Positions 28,158-36,726 of a DNA stretch of 64,000 nt are shown here, one piece after another. Source of the DNA: Paracoccaceae bacterium (GTDB lineage: Bacteria; Pseudomonadota; Alphaproteobacteria; Rhodobacterales; Rhodobacteraceae). Below the pieces are notes generated by a model that was not told where the DNA came from, made no database searches, and saw only the letters and a program-made list of their open reading frames with translations. Where the stretch lies: positions 80,185 through 144,184 of the forward strand of contig JABURR010000061.1 of the NCBI GenBank assembly GCA_014762635.1, given 5' to 3'. The first letter of the stretch is position 1, and every line of letters starts with the position of its first letter. The position numbers and the translations under genes were made by a program.

Positions 28158-28421
28158 TCAGGAGCCGTACTGCGAAGTGTTCGCGATGGTGTGCTCTTCG
28201 ATCCAGGCAAGCAGATCGCGGCGCCGGTAGCGGACGGATCGCCCCGAGACCTTCACGAAGCGCGGCCCACCGCCCCGGTGCCTCCAGTTCTGAAGCGCGC
28301 GGACCGAATAGCACAGCAGGTTCGCTGCTTCGCGTTCATCCATCAGGCGATCCAAGTCGCCATTTTCGAAGGTGTCTTTTGCTCGATTGTTCATACCTGT
28401 CTTTCGCCTTTCTACGGTCAT
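28158..28421 (-). CDS. AlpA/excisionase-type DNA-binding protein
   Basis: An 87-residue protein (78 if it starts at the ATG at 28394). The core LMDEREAANLLCYSVRALQN, WRHRGGGPRFVKVSGRSVRY and RRRDLLAWIEEH is the MerR-like winged helix of AlpA and Xis proteins encoded by satellites and prophages, which bend DNA at att sites or activate integrase and excision genes. Neither start has a clear ribosome site. A 37-bp palindrome lies about 60 bp upstream. It sits just before the HTH gene in the same direction. Confidence 0.78.
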   Translation of the reverse strand: MTVERRKTGMNNRAKDTFENGDLDRLMDEREAANLLCYSVRALQNWRHRGGGPRFVKVSGRSVRYRRRDLLAWIEEHTIANTSQYGS

Positions 28422-28480
28422 CGTTGTTGCGATGAACTGAGAGTAGGCGGGCGGAGTCTCTGAAGTTAGACGGCATGAAT

Positions 28481-28517
28481 AATTAAGTTCGTCACACTTG
28501 GTGAGACGAACTTAATT
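28481..28517. promoter_or_regulatory. 37-bp palindrome upstream of the AlpA-like gene
   Basis: AATTAAGTTCGTC (28481-28493) and GACGAACTTAATT (28505-28517) are perfect 13-bp arms around an 11-bp spacer. It lies between the unknown gene (stop 28586) and the AlpA-like gene (start 28421 or 28394), so it is the likely operator or promoter-control site of the AlpA-HTH transcript. Confidence 0.6.
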
Positions 28518-28585
28518 AAGTAAAAACATGGATTTATCTTATGACGACGCGAGCGCCCAGAATTCAATGCACCCGGTGCGACGAA

Positions 28586-29389
28586 CTATTTCTTGATCGG
28601 GCCGGATTTGGACCAGTGTCCGGGAGCTTCGTTCGCCCAGGCTCGTTCGAAGGCGCGACGCCCGAGGTCGGGAATCTCCCTTTTCGCCTCGAGGTAATAC
28701 TCGGATTTTTTCATCCGTTTCTTGCCATTCGTTTTCGCGACTTCGGCCCGAAGCCAGTTCCTCGCCTGAGCGTCGGACTCAAGGCTGCCCGATCCGTCCG
28801 GCATGATTCCGAACCTCTTGATCCAGGTGTCGAACTCGACCCTTCTTACGAAACCTGGGCCTCTCCGCGCGGCGATCTGCAGACTATTCGACGACCGGAT
28901 CATGGATAGGGCGTAGTTGACCTGGAAGTCGGTACTGTTTGCCCAGCGGTCCCATTCCACAACGGTTGAGCAACCTTGAAGCAACATAAGATCGCCGGAT
29001 CGAAAGGCTTCGCGGAGTTCATCCTCGACGGCGCAGCGTCGCTTGAACATGTCCGAGTCACGAATGAAAGAGTCGTCTAACACTGGCAGGTCATGCAGGC
29101 TTCGTTTGAGGCGCTCGCGCTCATCGTACATATGCCTGAATTGGTCTCCGCGTTCGCGACGCATTTCAGAATCTGTTTCGTCCACCTCGACCCGTTCTAA
29201 ATCCTCGATGCGTATTCTGAGCGAATTTAGTTGGTCGATGATGCTGCGACGTTGCGCCCGGACCATGTCCGCATCGGCGCGCTCCCTTGCCCAAGCCTCT
29301 GAGCCGGTCCATTCAGGCCCGAACATCGCGCGGCCGGTTTCATCGAAGGCATGAAGCAAGTGGTAGCGAAGGCGAAGGTCAAAACTCAT
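28586..29389 (-). CDS. Unknown protein of the integrative element
   Basis: A 267-residue protein, MSFDLRLRYHLLHAFDETGR. Residues about 40-100 are charged and helical (RRSIIDQLNSLRIRIEDLER then SEMRRERGDQFRHMYDERER), a likely coiled coil. The C-terminus is basic (KKRMKKSEYYLEAKREIPDL and SKSGPIKK). It has no signal peptide or membrane segment, and I recognise no family. It lies between the palindrome-rich segment and the AlpA-like operon, a position where satellites carry replication or regulation genes. Confidence 0.6.
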   Translation of the reverse strand: MSFDLRLRYHLLHAFDETGRAMFGPEWTGSEAWARERADADMVRAQRRSIIDQLNSLRIRIEDLERVEVDETDSEMRRERGDQFRHMYDERERLKRSLHDLPVLDDSFIRDSDMFKRRCAVEDELREAFRSGDLMLLQGCSTVVEWDRWANSTDFQVNYALSMIRSSNSLQIAARRGPGFVRRVEFDTWIKRFGIMPDGSGSLESDAQARNWLRAEVAKTNGKKRMKKSEYYLEAKREIPDLGRRAFERAWANEAPGHWSKSGPIKK

Positions 29390-29734
29390 CGGCGGGTCCG
29401 GAAATTGTCTGCGTGCGCGTTACGGACACTCAAACCCATTACGGCGCGATTGCAAAGCGACCCGGCCGCGCCCGGCCCGGCCGGGCAGAACTTCACCCTG
29501 GCTTCGGCCTGGCGCGGCCGGGCCGGGCCATATGCCCCGCGTATAGTGTCACTACACGCGGGGCAGGACGACTGCGCGCCCCGTGTCTCTATAGTGACGT
29601 GTCTCTACGTACGTAGCGAACCTAGGTAACGTTACTCTACCGTACCCTACCGGAGCGGTTGCGGGTCCCGCCATTCCCTACGCTACGCTAGGCTACCGGC
29701 GGCAGAACATCCGCCTAACATTAACGTTAGGATC
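29390..29734. other. Palindrome-rich non-coding segment downstream of the integrase
   Basis: 345 bp without a credible gene but dense in symmetry: 14-bp arms GCCCGGCCCGGCCG (29470) and its complement (29515); a 31-bp palindrome with one mismatched pair at 29534-29564; 10-bp direct repeats CGTGTCTCTA at 29582 and 29598; CTACGTACGTAG at 29605; GTAACGTTAC at 29626; and CCTAAC/GTTAGG at 29714-29731 just past the integrase stop. It precedes the unknown gene, so it must also hold that gene's promoter. Confidence 0.65.
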
Positions 29735-30922
29735 CTAGCGCACCAGTTTGAGCGCCACAGGCGGCTTGGCGGGGCGGCGAAGGGCGTTGGCCATCTTGCT
29801 TGCCACCGCGCCCGCAGCGCGCTGTACGGCTTCGTCGGCAAGGTGCGCGTAGCGCTGGGTCGTTTGATAATTCGAATGCCCGAGGATTTTCCCGACCGTG
29901 AGCAGGTCGATTCCGTTCATGACTGCCATCGAGGCGTAGGTGTGCCGCAGATCGTGTATCCGAACGTCTTCGAGACCGGCAGCCTTCCGCAGGCGCTGCC
30001 AGGGGTTTTGCAAATCCGTAACGTGGCTGTTGGGCAGCTTGCCCTCGATCACGTAGGGATTGCCCGGTGCGCGGGGCAGGGAGTCCAGCACGGCCCGTGC
30101 ATCCCCGGAGAGCGGAATGCGTCTCGCGCCGGTCTTGCTGTCTGGGAGTTCCAGGTGGAAGGCGGTCACGTACTCCCAGCGCAGCGTTTGGATTTCGCGT
30201 AGGCGGCAACCGGTCAGCAACAGAAGTTGATAGGCGGCAATCGTGAAGGGGCTTTCGCTGCCGGTTTCGAGGGCGTCTCCAAAAGTTTCCCCGAGGCGTT
30301 CCAGTTCTGCGAACGAGAGGAACCGTTCCTTGGGCTTTTCCTTGAACTTCGGCACCAGGCGGCACGGGTTCGTGCCTTCGTCTCGAAGCCCCCAGAGTTC
30401 GGCCAGGTTGAAAGCCTTGTGGAGCGTGGCGACAACGCGGTTTGCTTGGTAGGGGGTATCGCGAAGGGCGTGGTGGAGCTCGGCCACGTCTTTCCGGCGC
30501 ACGTCTGCGATTTTGAAGCTGCCAAGGCGGGGGCGAATGTGCAGGCGCACGGTGATTTCGTAGGTCTCATAGGTGCGCGGTTTGCAATGGACCTTCACAT
30601 GCTCTTCCAGGAAGCGCTCGCAAAGGTCTGAGATCGTCGGAGCGCGCCGCTCAAGTGCCTTGGCCTCTGCGGGGTCGGCACCCTTTGCAACGGCTGCAAG
30701 GCGTGTTCTCGCTTCGCTCCGGGCTTCCTCGGCAGTCAGGACGTTGTGCGACCCGATCACCATGCGCCGCGTTCGGCCCCCGGCCCGGTACTGGATGACG
30801 TAACTCTTCCGGCCCGATGGCATGACGCGGATGCCAAAGCCTGGAACATCACTGTCGAAAACGATCCGGTCCTTTTCGCCCACGGTCAGTTGATCGACAA
30901 ATCGCTTGGTCAATTTCGGCAT
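29735..30922 (-). CDS. Tyrosine recombinase/integrase (DUF4102-type, P4-like)
   Basis: A 395-residue integrase. N-terminal DUF4102 arm-binding region (RFVDQLTVGEKDRIVFDSDV, GFGIRVMPSGRKSYVIQYR), SAM-like core-binding region around 110-210, then the catalytic domain with Arg in LLLTGCRLREIQTL, HDLRHTYAS, and LGHSNYQTTQRYAHL with nucleophile Tyr. ATG 30922 has GGAGGGAGG upstream; the 13 codons before it are discarded. It lies 176 bp from the right repeat, the standard place for an island integrase, and presumably acts on the tRNA-Thr 3' end. Confidence 0.95.
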   Translation of the reverse strand: MPKLTKRFVDQLTVGEKDRIVFDSDVPGFGIRVMPSGRKSYVIQYRAGGRTRRMVIGSHNVLTAEEARSEARTRLAAVAKGADPAEAKALERRAPTISDLCERFLEEHVKVHCKPRTYETYEITVRLHIRPRLGSFKIADVRRKDVAELHHALRDTPYQANRVVATLHKAFNLAELWGLRDEGTNPCRLVPKFKEKPKERFLSFAELERLGETFGDALETGSESPFTIAAYQLLLLTGCRLREIQTLRWEYVTAFHLELPDSKTGARRIPLSGDARAVLDSLPRAPGNPYVIEGKLPNSHVTDLQNPWQRLRKAAGLEDVRIHDLRHTYASMAVMNGIDLLTVGKILGHSNYQTTQRYAHLADEAVQRAAGAVASKMANALRRPAKPPVALKLVR

Positions 30923-31098
30923 GTTGGCCTCCCTCCAGGGGTGCTTCCGTGGAAGCTCCACGGCAGCACCAGACAGCGAAAACTGGAGTCATCGATGACC
31001 GATGAGCGTAGAAGGGATCAAGATAAACCTTTGACTCTGCTTCATTTTTGTCGGGTCAGCGCAGATTGGCGAAAATGGTGAAAATGGCCGGGAGCGGG

Positions 31099-31156
31099 TT
31101 TGTAATCAGAGGGTCGGGAGTTCGAGTCTCTCTGGGGGCACCAGATTTACCAATTA
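31099..31156 (+). repeat. Right attachment repeat (displaced tRNA-Thr 3' end)
   Basis: Identical to 22788-22845. It contains the anticodon loop to CCA of tRNA-Thr without the 5' half, so it is not a functional tRNA. Similarity to the left side continues to about 31207 with 7 mismatches. The next 150 bp before the following gene show nothing else. Confidence 0.92.
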
Positions 31157-31353
31157 GAACAAGTATTTGCAGGTATTTTCCGTGTGGCGGTCTGGTGGGT
31201 GCGTGTCCCTGGTGGGGCTCCAATCGGCTAGTTCGCATGGCGGTCTGGGCGGGATGCGGACCTTCGCTGCGAGAAGCCTCAATGTCCGAAATGCGGGACG
31301 AAGCTGCAATTCGCCGCGCTTGCGCCGACGGCGGGTTTCGGCGCTTCGCGGTC

Positions 31354-32646
31354 CTAACGAACCTCCCTGTGAGCAGCTTCCCGACCGATGGAAAGTGGAA
31401 TGGGTTGATGCCTTTCCGGTTTTGCACCTGGCATAGGTTGGGCAATGCGCTCCGCCGAGGCAACTTGTTCGACGATGTATCTGGCGATGGGTATTGCGGA
31501 AGTCGCCGCCGGCGAGGGGGCGTTTCCGACATGCAGGCAACGGACGGTCTGGACGAACAAGAAGTCGTCGATGATCTTGCCATCGGGCGCGACGGCCTGC
31601 GCACGGACACCGGCTGGATAGGGGGCCAGATCGGCCAGTCGAATCCCGGAACAGTAGCGATGAACGCGCTTGAGGTAGGCCCGCTTTGACGCGGAGGCCT
31701 GCAATTCGGACATAGCGGATCCAGCGTTCTGCGTCAGCATCCGCCAGAAGCCGAGAAAGCCGAACGTGTCCAACATGTCGGGCACCGAGATGTCGAGCAG
31801 CCTGTAGCCTTCGCGGCGGAACGCCAACACCGCGTTCGGACCTACCGTGAACCCGCCCGCGATCTTGCGCGTCAGGTGGACACCCAGGAAAGGGCGCTCT
31901 GGGTCTGGCACGGGGTAGATCAGGTGGCGCACAAGGTCTTCGGGCTGGTTGAGCAGGCGAAAGAATTCACCCCGGAACGGGATGACGCGGTAGCCGGGCT
32001 TTTGCCCGAAGGCGCGGATCACCCGGTCGGAATGCAGGCCTGCGCAGGTGATGACCTGCCCGGCCTGAAACTGGCCCTTGGTGGTCCGTACCGAGACATG
32101 GGTTTCCACTTCGGACCCGGACAAGACAGCTGCTCCGAAACGGATATCCCCGCCACGAGAGACGAATATCTCGGCCATCACTTGCGTTATGCGCTTGAAA
32201 TCGGTGATCCCGGTGGCGGGCGCATATAGCGCGGCCAAACCGTTGATGTGGGGTTCCATGTCGCGCAATGCGGCCTGATCGACGTCCTCGATCTCGATGC
32301 CATTCTGGCGTGCGCGGGCTCCGAGCGCCTGCATCCGTTCAACTTCGATCTCGCTGGTGGCGACGATCAGTTTTCCGGGCTGCTCGATCGGAACCCCATG
32401 TTCGGCGCAGAAATCGCGGGTCGCCTGGACGCCTTCGCGGCAGAACCGTGCCTTCATGGAGCCGGGCGCATAATATACGCCGGCATGGATGACACCCGAG
32501 TTGTGGCCCGACTGGTGGGTCGCGGGGGCCGGTTCCTTTTCCATTAGGGTGATCCGAAGCGACGGATCGCGCCCCTGCAGTTCCAGCGCGGTGGCAACCC
32601 CGATGATGCCACCACCGATGATTAGGATGTCTGCCGTGTCAGCCAT
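31354..32646 (-). CDS. lhgO: L-2-hydroxyglutarate oxidase/dehydrogenase
   Basis: A 430-residue FAD-dependent enzyme of the DAO superfamily. The dinucleotide motif is ILIIGGGIIGVATALEL (near 7-23), followed by HQSGHNSGVIHAGVYYAPGS, the LhgO/L2HGDH signature; later FRGEFFRL and GPNAVLAFRREGY fit too. It oxidises L-2-hydroxyglutarate to 2-oxoglutarate and feeds electrons to quinone. The start at 32646 has GGAGG and is 1 bp from the TRAP permease stop, so it is the last gene of a transporter operon. The C-terminal extension of about 30 residues (ending AAHREVR) is longer than usual. Confidence 0.9.
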   Translation of the reverse strand: MADTADILIIGGGIIGVATALELQGRDPSLRITLMEKEPAPATHQSGHNSGVIHAGVYYAPGSMKARFCREGVQATRDFCAEHGVPIEQPGKLIVATSEIEVERMQALGARARQNGIEIEDVDQAALRDMEPHINGLAALYAPATGITDFKRITQVMAEIFVSRGGDIRFGAAVLSGSEVETHVSVRTTKGQFQAGQVITCAGLHSDRVIRAFGQKPGYRVIPFRGEFFRLLNQPEDLVRHLIYPVPDPERPFLGVHLTRKIAGGFTVGPNAVLAFRREGYRLLDISVPDMLDTFGFLGFWRMLTQNAGSAMSELQASASKRAYLKRVHRYCSGIRLADLAPYPAGVRAQAVAPDGKIIDDFLFVQTVRCLHVGNAPSPAATSAIPIARYIVEQVASAERIAQPMPGAKPERHQPIPLSIGREAAHREVR

Positions 32647-32647
32647 G

Positions 32648-34840
32648 TCATGCCTCCATGTGCGAGTTTGCGGCCGGGGAACGGGCAGCCTTGCCGCGCG
32701 TCCTGTACAGGACGAACACAACCAGCACCGCGCCCGCGCAATTCGCCAAAAGGTTCAGCGGCCAGAAAGCCAGCGCCGCGCCTGCGACAATGGCAAAATA
32801 TTCGATGATGCCCAGCGGTCCCTCGCTATAGCGCTGGATCAGCACATTGGTCGCGTAGATGCCGAAAAGCCCGAAGAACCCGATCTGGATCACGTCCATG
32901 AATTCGCCGGAAATCAGCGGCGTGTAGGCGAACATCAACGGCACGATGTACAGGCCCTTGGCGATCTTCCAGCTTTCGAACCCAGTGGCCATGGGGCGCG
33001 ATCCGGCGATGCCTGCGGCGGTGAAGGCGGCAAGGCAGACCGGCGGGGTGACGTTGCTGTCCTGGCTCAGCCAGAAGATGATCAGATGCGCGGTCAGCAG
33101 GAAGGTTGTCGCCAGTGCCGGATCGACCAGAACCGGGCGGATCGACACGGCGACCTCGAACGGGATGGCCGCAACAAGGTCCCAGGCCTCGGCGCGGGTC
33201 ATGCCCTCGGCGATCCTGGCCACGTTGGGGTGATCGACAAGGAAGAACAACGCGGATTTTCCGGGGTCGGCGATGCCGGCCACCAGCTGATCGACGATCA
33301 ACGTATCCGACATGATCCCGGCCAATGCAGGGGCCGTCAGGATGGCAAGGATGATATAGGCCGCTGTCACTGGCAACCCCATGCCCAGCACCAGTGACAC
33401 CAGCCCGATCAACACGATGGCCAGCACCATTGAACCTTGCGACCATTGCGCGATCATCAGTGAAAAGCTGTTGCCAACGCCAGATGTGACGATGGCGTTG
33501 TTCATGATCCCGATGGTGACAAGCAGAATGGCCGTCATGATCGACGACCGGATGCCGGAACTGAGCGCATCCGCGATCTTCACCGGCCCCATATGGACGG
33601 GTTTGAGCATGCCATTGGGCAATATTGCCGCCAGAACGGTCGTGGCCCATGACGTGCCGATCAGCGCCACGATGGCCCAACAGGCGGCATAGGCAGGCGT
33701 CACGCCGGACATCAGCATCCAGATCATCACCGCCAGAGGAATGACAAAAACCAGCGCCCCCGATAGCAGCTTGCCACGATCCACGGTCATGTCGATCTCG
33801 GCGCCTGCATCGTACTTGACCGCCTCGATCCGGACGATGAAAGCGACCGACATGAAATAGAGCATCGCGGGCACCACCGAAACCGCAACGATCATCGAAT
33901 AGGGGATGCCCGTATAGCTGGCCATGACAAAGGCGCCCGCGCCCATGATCGGGGGCATCAACTGCCCCCCGGTCGAGGCCGCAGCCTCGACGCCTGCCGC
34001 AAATTGCGGGCGGAAGCCGTTGGCTTTTATCAGCGGGATGGTGATGACGCCGGTCGATGCGGTGTTGGCGATGGCCGAACCCGAAATTGTCCCGGTCAGG
34101 GCCGATGACAGCACCGCAACGAAGGCCGCGCCGCCCTTGATGCGACCTGCAACGACCTTGGACAATTCGATCACAAAATCGCTTGCGCCCGACACCACCA
34201 GAAACCCGCCGAAGATCATGAACAGCGTAATGTTGACCGACGAGATGCTGGCCAGAATGCCGAACACGCCTTCGTCATTGTAAAGCGTTCGGAACATCAC
34301 GTCATTCAACGGCAGGCTGGCGGCGCGAAAGACGCCCGGCAGGTAGCTGCCAAGGAACAGGATATAGCTGAGCGCCAAAACGCAAAGAATCGGAATGACC
34401 CAGCCCGCGACCCGGCGCGACAGGTCCATGCAGGAAAAAATCAGGATGAAGCCGGCGGTCCAGTCTATTGCGTTCAACTGCCAGGCTTGTCCGGTCACAG
34501 ACAAGGAGCGTTCGTAAAGCGCGTTCTCGGCGCCCGCGACCCAAAGCGCGCAGGCCGCGACAACTGTTCCGTAGGCAAGGTCAAAGACCCACGCGGCACG
34601 TGTATTCGCGCGGGAACCAAAGGGGCTGTGGATCAGGGATGCAAGGAAGGCAAAGCCGGCAAAATGGATGGCGTTCTGCCAGCGCCCGGGTTCGGTCAGA
34701 TAGACATTGGTGGCCACGTGCCACAGGCCGAAGGCAACCGCCAGCGCGATCAGGATGAACGAGCGGGCCTCCTTGCCGGAAAGGTCAAACGCAGCGTCGC
34801 GGCTGTAGGTCGCGGAAATGTCAGTGCTGTTGGCCATCAT
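32648..34840 (-). CDS. TRAP transporter, fused 4TM/12TM permease (TAXI type)
   Basis: A 730-residue membrane protein joining the small (DctQ-like) and large (DctM-like) permeases. The large-subunit hallmarks are SSALTGTISGSAIANTASTG, VEAAASTGGQLMPPIMGAGA and SQDSNVTPPVCLAAFTAAGI. TAXI systems import organic acids using an ion gradient. It lies between the TAXI binding protein and LhgO, so the likely cargo is a C4-C5 hydroxy- or dicarboxylate such as 2-hydroxyglutarate; this is inferred from context. Confidence 0.93.
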   Translation of the reverse strand: MMANSTDISATYSRDAAFDLSGKEARSFILIALAVAFGLWHVATNVYLTEPGRWQNAIHFAGFAFLASLIHSPFGSRANTRAAWVFDLAYGTVVAACALWVAGAENALYERSLSVTGQAWQLNAIDWTAGFILIFSCMDLSRRVAGWVIPILCVLALSYILFLGSYLPGVFRAASLPLNDVMFRTLYNDEGVFGILASISSVNITLFMIFGGFLVVSGASDFVIELSKVVAGRIKGGAAFVAVLSSALTGTISGSAIANTASTGVITIPLIKANGFRPQFAAGVEAAASTGGQLMPPIMGAGAFVMASYTGIPYSMIVAVSVVPAMLYFMSVAFIVRIEAVKYDAGAEIDMTVDRGKLLSGALVFVIPLAVMIWMLMSGVTPAYAACWAIVALIGTSWATTVLAAILPNGMLKPVHMGPVKIADALSSGIRSSIMTAILLVTIGIMNNAIVTSGVGNSFSLMIAQWSQGSMVLAIVLIGLVSLVLGMGLPVTAAYIILAILTAPALAGIMSDTLIVDQLVAGIADPGKSALFFLVDHPNVARIAEGMTRAEAWDLVAAIPFEVAVSIRPVLVDPALATTFLLTAHLIIFWLSQDSNVTPPVCLAAFTAAGIAGSRPMATGFESWKIAKGLYIVPLMFAYTPLISGEFMDVIQIGFFGLFGIYATNVLIQRYSEGPLGIIEYFAIVAGAALAFWPLNLLANCAGAVLVVFVLYRTRGKAARSPAANSHMEA

Positions 34841-34897
34841 GTTGCCTTCCCGGCTTGGAAAAAGGCGGCGCAGGGGTTTGCGCCGCTCGTGTCAGGT

Positions 34898-35890
34898 TCA
34901 GTTCTTGAGGTGGTCGGGGATAGTCAGCCCCATTTCCTCATAGTAGCGCTGTGCGCCGGGGTGCAGTTTGACCGGCAGTCCGCCCATGGCCTTTTCAAGG
35001 GACATCGCCTTGGTGGCGGGATGGATCGCCTGCAGGAAGGCCAGGTTCTCGAACATGGTCCTGGTCAGCTGATAGACGTGCTCTTCATCCACGTCGGCGT
35101 TCACCGCCAGGAAGTTGGGCTGAGCAATCGTGTTGATGTCCTTGTCCTGTCCCGGATAGGTGCCGGCGGCAATTGTGTACGGCACCCACAGGTTGCGGCC
35201 ACCATCCATCGCAACGCGTTGTTCGTCGGTTACGTCCAAAATGGTGAACTTGCCCTGGTTTGCGGCCATAAGCTGGGTCAGCGCACCGGTCGGCGGGCCG
35301 GACGGAACGCCCGCAGCAAAGACCTGACCATTGGCCATTGCATCAGCGGTCGGACCGTATCCTGCGTAGACCAGATCATAATCGGCCTCGATGTCGATGC
35401 CGAGCCCCGACAAAAGCACGCCGTTCGACCCGATGGTGCCCGAGTTCTGGGCCCCCATGCCGGCCGCCATGCCCTTCAACCCGACCAGATCCTCGACCGT
35501 TCCGGTCGCGGCCTTGTCGGTCGGCACCACGAATTGCTCGACATTGAACCACAGCATCGTGACCGAGCGAATGTTTTCCTGCGGTTCGGTGATCGGGCCG
35601 GTCCCTGTTGCAGCGTATGAGCCATAAAGCCCCTGCAGGATCGCGAAGTCAGCCGTGCCTGCGCCCAGTGCCTGGACGTTCGCGCCGGATCCGGCCGAGT
35701 TCACAGCCGTCAGCGAGAATTTCTCCTTGGGCAGCAGCCTGACCTTGCTCAGCGTGGAAATGGCCGTTCCGACCGGGTGGTAGGTGCCGCCGGTCGAGGC
35801 CGTGTTCAGCACATAGTCCGCATCCTGCGCCATCACGCCGCTTGCAGCCAGCATCGCGGCCGCGATTGCGGCAAAACCAAATCTCTTCAT
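34898..35890 (-). CDS. TAXI-family TRAP transporter solute-binding protein
   Basis: A 330-residue periplasmic protein with a Sec signal (MKRFGFAAIAAAMLAASGVM, mature near QDADY). The TAXI signature NTASTGGTYHPVGTAIST is followed by VNSAGSGANVQALGAGTADF. ATG 35890 has GGAGGAG upstream; the 45 additional codons are upstream DNA. First gene of the three-gene TAXI-TRAP-lhgO operon, divergent from a GntR regulator with a paired-site operator candidate between them. Confidence 0.92.
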   Translation of the reverse strand: MKRFGFAAIAAAMLAASGVMAQDADYVLNTASTGGTYHPVGTAISTLSKVRLLPKEKFSLTAVNSAGSGANVQALGAGTADFAILQGLYGSYAATGTGPITEPQENIRSVTMLWFNVEQFVVPTDKAATGTVEDLVGLKGMAAGMGAQNSGTIGSNGVLLSGLGIDIEADYDLVYAGYGPTADAMANGQVFAAGVPSGPPTGALTQLMAANQGKFTILDVTDEQRVAMDGGRNLWVPYTIAAGTYPGQDKDINTIAQPNFLAVNADVDEEHVYQLTRTMFENLAFLQAIHPATKAMSLEKAMGGLPVKLHPGAQRYYEEMGLTIPDHLKN

Positions 35891-35954
35891 GTGGGGTCTC
35901 CTCCAGATTGTGCCGTGCCACGCCTCATGGGCAGGCGAGATGCGGGAAGCATCC

Positions 35955-35979
35955 TTATTATCAATAATGTTGTCAATAA
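35955..35979. promoter_or_regulatory. Operator candidate between the TAXI operon and the GntR gene
   Basis: Two near-identical boxes, TTATCAATAA (35958) and TTGTCAATAA (35970), are 12 bp apart; the first is part of the palindrome TTATT-atc-AATAA (35955-35967). FCD-type GntR proteins bind TTGTC...GACAA-like sites, so this may be the operator for both operons. Seen by eye. Confidence 0.5.
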
Positions 35980-36045
35980 ATTTTTTAATACCGGTTTGAC
36001 CTCCCCCCTGCGACAGCGGTATCAACCTGAAAAAGGAGGTCGTCG

Positions 36046-36684
36046 ATGAAGGCAGAAATCGAACGTGAACGGGTGACGTCCGCGCTTCAGCAGGATATCG
36101 TGTTCGGCCGCCTAAAGCCGCGCGAGCGATTGGTCGAGCAGGAAATCATGGACCGGCTGGACACCCGTCGCCATGTGGTTCGCGCAGCGTTCGAAGCACT
36201 GGAAAACAAGGGGTTGGTAGAGCGGAGAGCCAACCGAGGTGCCATGGTGCGCGATCTGACACCAAAAGAAATCGAAGAGCTCTACTACATGCGCGAACTG
36301 CTGCACCGCGCCGCGGCTGAGAGCACGCCGCTTCCACTGGCGGTCGAGGTTCTGGAGGAACTGAGCCACATACAAGCGGCTCATGAGGCCGCAATCGAGA
36401 ATGGCGATCTGCAAGAGGTGTTTCTGCAAAACGAGCGATTCCACACCGTGCTCAACCACGCCTGCGGAAACAGCGTTCTGGAAGAGGCGCTCAATCTCTA
36501 CAATGAGCGGACCAACCTGATCCGTTCATTCGCATTCCGGTCGCTCGATGGCCTACGCCGCTCTGCGGACCAGCACCGCCAGATCCTGAAAGCCGGATCG
36601 CGAACAGATCGAAGCGGATATGCAGAGGCCATTCTCCGTCACATTCTGGGAGCGCGAGATTCGTACCTGAAAGAGAGCTTGTGA
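36046..36684 (+). CDS. GntR-family regulator, FCD (FadR) subfamily
   Basis: A 212-residue protein: winged HTH at the N-terminus (FGRLKPRERLVEQEIMDRLD, RRHVVRAAFEALENKGLVER, RRANRGAMVRDLTP) and a helical FCD ligand domain (LYYMRELLHRAAAES, FLQNERFHTVLNHACGN, DQHRQILKA). These have metal-ligand-type His residues. It is transcribed away from the TAXI-lhgO operon and is probably its repressor. In E. coli the lhgO regulator CsiR also belongs to this family; it responds to glutarate. Confidence 0.88.
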   Translation: MKAEIERERVTSALQQDIVFGRLKPRERLVEQEIMDRLDTRRHVVRAAFEALENKGLVERRANRGAMVRDLTPKEIEELYYMRELLHRAAAESTPLPLAVEVLEELSHIQAAHEAAIENGDLQEVFLQNERFHTVLNHACGNSVLEEALNLYNERTNLIRSFAFRSLDGLRRSADQHRQILKAGSRTDRSGYAEAILRHILGARDSYLKESL

Positions 36685-36726
36685 ATGGCCATGGCAATGC
36701 GGCTCCGGACAACGGGGCATGTGACC

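Larger units (their letters stand above)
22788..31156. mobile_element. Integrative element in tRNA-Thr carrying a Gabija-like defence pair
   Basis: About 8.4 kb between 58-bp direct repeats. Contents from the tRNA side: helicase and nuclease of a Gabija-type system, a non-coding gap, an HTH protein with internal iteron-like repeats, an AlpA/excisionase-like protein, an unknown protein, a palindrome-rich segment and a tyrosine integrase next to the distal repeat; all genes are on the minus strand. The defence genes are visibly richer in A+T than the flanking chromosome. There are no conjugation or virion genes, so the element is either a phage satellite or a degenerate island. Boundaries are well supported; lifestyle is inferred. 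Confidence 0.9.

Noticed and set aside
31099..31156. Second tRNA-Thr gene
   Set aside because: Only the anticodon loop to CCA is present; the 5' half is absent, as expected for a displaced att copy.
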